Positions 5,222 to 8,168 of a stretch of DNA of 8,168 bases are shown here, piece after piece (position 1 is the first letter of the stretch; each line of letters opens with the position of its first letter). This stretch comes from Ruminococcus sp. HUN007 (GTDB taxonomy: Bacteria; Bacillota; Clostridia; Oscillospirales; Ruminococcaceae): NCBI RefSeq assembly GCF_000712055.1, contig NZ_JOOA01000004.1, positions 1 to 8,168 on the forward strand, read 5' to 3'. Under the pieces are notes generated by a model, which was not told the DNA's origin, did not search any database, and saw only the letters and a program-made list of their open reading frames with translations. The translations under genes were made by a program, and so were the position numbers.

Positions 5222-7279
5222 ATGAAAGTACATACTGAACCTAAGAGAAAAACAGATTATTCTTTCCATAGGAATGATAGTAAAAAAATGAAGAAAAAAG
5301 TGCTGGAAAGATGTCTGAAATCACTTCAGCCGTTAATGAATGCAATACCATGTGAGTTGATTGTTGCCGATACTGGCTTCAACAGATTCTACAGTTGAAA
5401 TCGCTAGAAAAATATACTGATAATGTGTATCATTTTGAATGGATAAATGATTTTGCTTGAAGCGAGAAATTCAACTATAAAAAAAGCTTCAGGTCAGTGG
5501 TATATGTATTATTGATGCTGATGAATACTTGGATAATGATTGCCTCAGAATTATTAAATTTCTTAAAAAATAAAGATAATCAAAAAATATAGATCTGTGG
5601 AACAATCATTGTTCGTAAATTATCAAAATCTAAAGCTGGATAAATTATTGCTGACTCTAGCTTAGCAAGGCTGCAAAATTAGATGAGACATGTTTCTTTG
5701 AAGGAGCAATTCACGAAACTATACCCATAAGAAAAATCCGTTTTACAATATTTCAACCATTTTTCATCATACAGGTTTATTGTTTTGAATCCAATCACCA
5801 AAAAAGAGAAAAAAAGAATAAGAAATCTGAATCTTATGAGGATGGAATATGAGAAAAATCCCAAAAATCTAAGGCTACTTAGCCATTTAATAGATGCTTT
5901 CAGTTTCTGATGAAAGAGAGAAATATATATGTGAAGCATTGGATATTGTACGTCCTTGATAGTGGAAGTTTGTTTTATTCAAAAGTTATTTATATGCAGG
6001 CAATTTCGTATTATCAGACTGTTGACAGGAAACATGCATTGGATTTTGTGCGAAGAGTATTATAATGTATTTATTGATGCGAATAGTAATATCGTTTCTG
6101 TAGCAATCGAATTCCTGAGAGCTAATATTCTGGGTACCTCTTGATATGTACGAAGATGCATGTAGTGCATTTCAGCGTTATTTTAAGTTTTATGAAAAGT
6201 ACAAAAAACGGCGGAGCTTAATGAATTTGAAAATGTGTACACATCCGATTGCTGGTCTAAACAAAATCAGATTTTGAGACTTGTACTTACAATTTAATAA
6301 TGATTTATAAAAAGCTAAGCAAATATAGCGATGCTTTTTGATATATTAGATCAGCTTGATTTTTTTCTACAATTGAAGGTTCGAAATTCACAGATGTTAT
6401 ATCAGCGGATAAAATTACTGTGTACAGAAAGGCAAGGAATATAGTCGAATTGTATATTATCACGAAAAAGATAATTGAATTAAAAATGATGACGAGAAAT
6501 ATTCAGTAATGTTATATGCTTTAGAAGCATTTTATAACTGGTTACAGGATGAAAGAAAAAGAAAAGTTTGCAAGCGATATAGCCGAGAGTGGATTAGATG
6601 ATAATTTTTTTCAAAAATTAATGTATATGGTAAGTATACAAAAATTATAACGACTTCAGTTCAAAACTAATTGAATTTATTGAACAAATAGAATCTTGGA
6701 ATGGACATTACAGTGAAGTATTCTATCTAGCCATAAAACACAAAGTAGATATTAGCGTCGTTTGTCAATAAAATAGATTTATCTGATTTGAGAAATAATC
6801 TACAGATTGTCTTGAATTGCCATGGATGATTATGCACAGATAGTTCTTGATTATGGGATTCCTGAAAGCTTTACCCAGTTCAATTAAAGGATTTTCGGTT
6901 TTATTACTGATATGTATGAACTGGCTTGCTATAAAACCTTTTGATTTGAATGATAATAAAAAAAGAAGAAATTATATATTCGCTTTATTTCGCTTTTAAG
7001 CGATTATGTTCTTAATATTTATAATTCTGAATTACTATTAGATGAAAATGATGTTGAAGTATTGGCCTAATCTTCAATCGTTTCGGTTACTATATGTACA
7101 GAGCTAATCAGGAAACTTGAAAACAGCAATGCTGTAGCTTTATATAGAAAGAAAATGAGAAAAAGCGCTTAATTCTTGTGAAGCAATGAAAGATTTAGTC
7201 GAGTTTATGCCTCGAAACAGTTTAAGATAAAAATGAGGTTGACGTAAATTCTGTTAATTTAGATTACACTGTAATTTGA
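5222..7279 (+). CDS. Family 2 glycosyltransferase with TPR-like C-terminal region, frameshifted as sequenced
   Basis: About 680 residues. The GT-A catalytic domain opens ILSIGMIVKNEEKVLERCLK and keeps ELIVADTGSTDSTVEIARKY, VYHFEWINDF, and the metal/nucleotide-binding DxD in YMYIDADEYLDND (about 5507-5545). It goes on to ETCFFEGAIHETIP. After RIRNLNLMRMEYEKNPKNLR a long helical-repeat region follows: AISYYQTVDRKHALDF, YEDACSAFQRYFKFYEKYK, KLIEFIEQIESWNGHYSEVF, then RFGYYMYRANQE and a helix ending MKDLVEFMPRN. The stop is either TAA 7228-7230 or, in the frame giving DKNEVDVNSVNLDYTVI, TGA 7277-7279. I chose the latter because it leaves a normal 27-bp gap to rfbF. AGGAG (5208-5212) precedes ATG 5222. 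The donor and acceptor cannot be read directly; next to flagellin and CDP-sugar genes, flagellin O-glycosylation is the best inference. More than fifteen frame breaks, including an extra T at 5378-5379. Confidence 0.92.
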
Positions 7280-7306
7280 TATATAAAGAAATATGAGGAA
7301 AAGCAT

Positions 7307-8102
7307 ATGAAAAGTAGTAATTCTTGCTGGCGGGGCTTGGTACGCGAATCAGTGAAGAAAGCCATCTGAAACCGAAGCCAATGATCGGTATTTGGCGAAC
7401 ATCCAATAAATTTGGCATATTATGAAGTATTATTCTGAGTTTGGGTTTAATGATTTTGTAATATGCTGTGGATACAAGAGTTTTGTTATCAAAGAATATT
7501 TTTCTGCATATTAGCATGTACAACTCAGACGTCACATTTGATTTTACTAATGAGAATTCTATGGACTCTTCATAATTCAGAAAGTTGAAACCATGGAAAG
7601 GTGACACTTGCTGAAACCGGTGTTATGACACAGACTGGTGGAAGAATAAAGAAGATACAAAAAATATATGGCAATGAAACATTCATGATGACATATATGG
7701 TGATGGCGTATCAAAATGTTGATTTGAACGCATTGTTAGATAGTCACAGGAAATCTGGTGCTACTGCAACAATGACTGCTATTCAGCCAGGTGGTCGTTT
7801 TGGTGTGTTAGAGATAGAGAATAATGGTTTTAATCTCAAAATTCGCGGAAAAAAGCCAAGGAAGATGTGGAGGCTGGATAAATGGCGGATTCATGGTGCT
7901 TGAACCTGAAATATTCAATTATCTGAACGATGATGATCAGCTTGTTTTTGAACGCAAACCACTTGAAAAACTTGCGAAAGACGGTAAGCTTAATGCTTAT
8001 AAGCATCATGGGTACTGGCAGTGCATGGATACTATGAGAGATAAGGAATTTCTTGAACAGATATGGGCAAGCGGTAAGGCTCCGTGGAAAATATGGGAAT
8101 GA
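7307..8102 (+). CDS. rfbF: Glucose-1-phosphate cytidylyltransferase, frameshifted as sequenced
   Basis: About 258 residues, the normal family length. It begins MKVVILAGGLGTRISEES with the nucleotide-binding GGxGTR loop, then LKPKPMI, the Trp-His region (WHIMKYYSEFGFNDFVICCG) and YKSFVIKEYF. VTLAETGVMTQTGGRIKKIQ, MTYGDGVSNVDL (GDG metal site, rebuilt by removing three bases near 7695-7716), SGATATMTAIQPGGRFGVLE, INGGFMVLEPEIFNYL, AYKHHGYWQCMDTMRDKEFL and APWKIWE complete the fold. It makes CDP-glucose from CTP and glucose-1-phosphate, the first step of CDP-deoxyhexose synthesis, in the cytoplasm. GAGG (7295-7298) serves the ATG at 7307. It sits 27 bp after the glycosyltransferase and overlaps the next start by ATGA, so it is an operon. 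Confidence 0.96.
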
Positions 8103-8168
8103 AGAAAATTAATAGATGCAGATTTCTGGAATGAAAAAAAAGTACTTGTAACAGGACATACTGGTTTT
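8099..8168 (+). CDS. rfbG: CDP-glucose 4,6-dehydratase, N-terminus only (cut by window edge)
   Basis: The ATG at 8099-8101 overlaps the rfbF stop as ATGA. With one A removed from the A4 run at 8105-8108 it reads MKKLIDADFWNEKKVLVTGH and then TGF. DFWxxKxVxVTGHTGF is the typical opening of RfbG, with the start of the Rossmann NAD-binding TGHTGF loop. The enzyme turns CDP-glucose into CDP-4-keto-6-deoxyglucose, the product step after RfbF. The remainder lies outside the window, so later enzymes that decide the final sugar are unseen. Confidence 0.87.

Noticed and set aside
7231..7300. Possible promoter (TTGACG at 7239) before rfbF
   Set aside because: No acceptable -10 box at 16-18 bp, and the stretch reads well as the glycosyltransferase C-terminus.

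Overview
The window looks like an AT-rich chromosomal segment from a motile Gram-positive bacterium, most likely a gut or rumen Clostridia (Lachnospiraceae/Oscillospiraceae type). This rests on near-consensus sigma-A promoters (TTGACA, 17 bp, TATAAT), strong GGAGG Shine-Dalgarno sites, a Firmicutes-type flagellin and a clostridial glycosyltransferase with a TPR-like C-terminal region. The genus is not decidable by eye. Nearly every gene is broken by single-base insertions or deletions, many in short homopolymers. Because each protein can be rebuilt end to end by switching frames, and because core flagellar genes are hit as hard as mobile ones, I read most of these as sequencing errors rather than decay. 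Long open frames therefore under-report the genes, and I reconstructed them by hand.

Left part (1-3551, all on the minus strand) is an accessory island. Read in the direction of transcription it holds a VbhA-like antitoxin (3437-3269), a Fic-domain toxin (3266-2620) with an intact HPFxxGNGR motif, a tyrosine recombinase (2581-1431) and a PD-(D/E)XK/Rpn-type nuclease gene (1214-261). The Fic stop codon lies inside a terminator hairpin. The Rpn gene has two candidate promoters and its own terminator. Its upstream region (1277-1397) is duplicated at 1-121, which implies a second Rpn-like gene just left of the window. Both the Rpn and recombinase genes have upstream sequences able to pair with their own Shine-Dalgarno region, a possible guard against read-through expression.

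Right part (about 3600-8168, plus strand) is a flagellin and sugar-modification cluster. Flagellin (3717-5082) has an mRNA leader with a CsrA-like ACANGGANGU site on its Shine-Dalgarno, and ends at a strong terminator (5161-5203). Directly after that terminator come a family 2 glycosyltransferase with a helical-repeat tail (5222-7279), glucose-1-phosphate cytidylyltransferase rfbF (7307-8102), and the start of CDP-glucose 4,6-dehydratase rfbG (8099 onward), overlapping rfbF by ATGA. Together these suggest a CDP-deoxyhexose made from glucose-1-phosphate and used to glycosylate flagellin.

The two halves are divergent: the antitoxin-toxin promoter (3523-3551) and the flagellin control region (about 3600-3716) lie back to back. 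No tRNA, rRNA, CRISPR array or IS terminal repeat was found.
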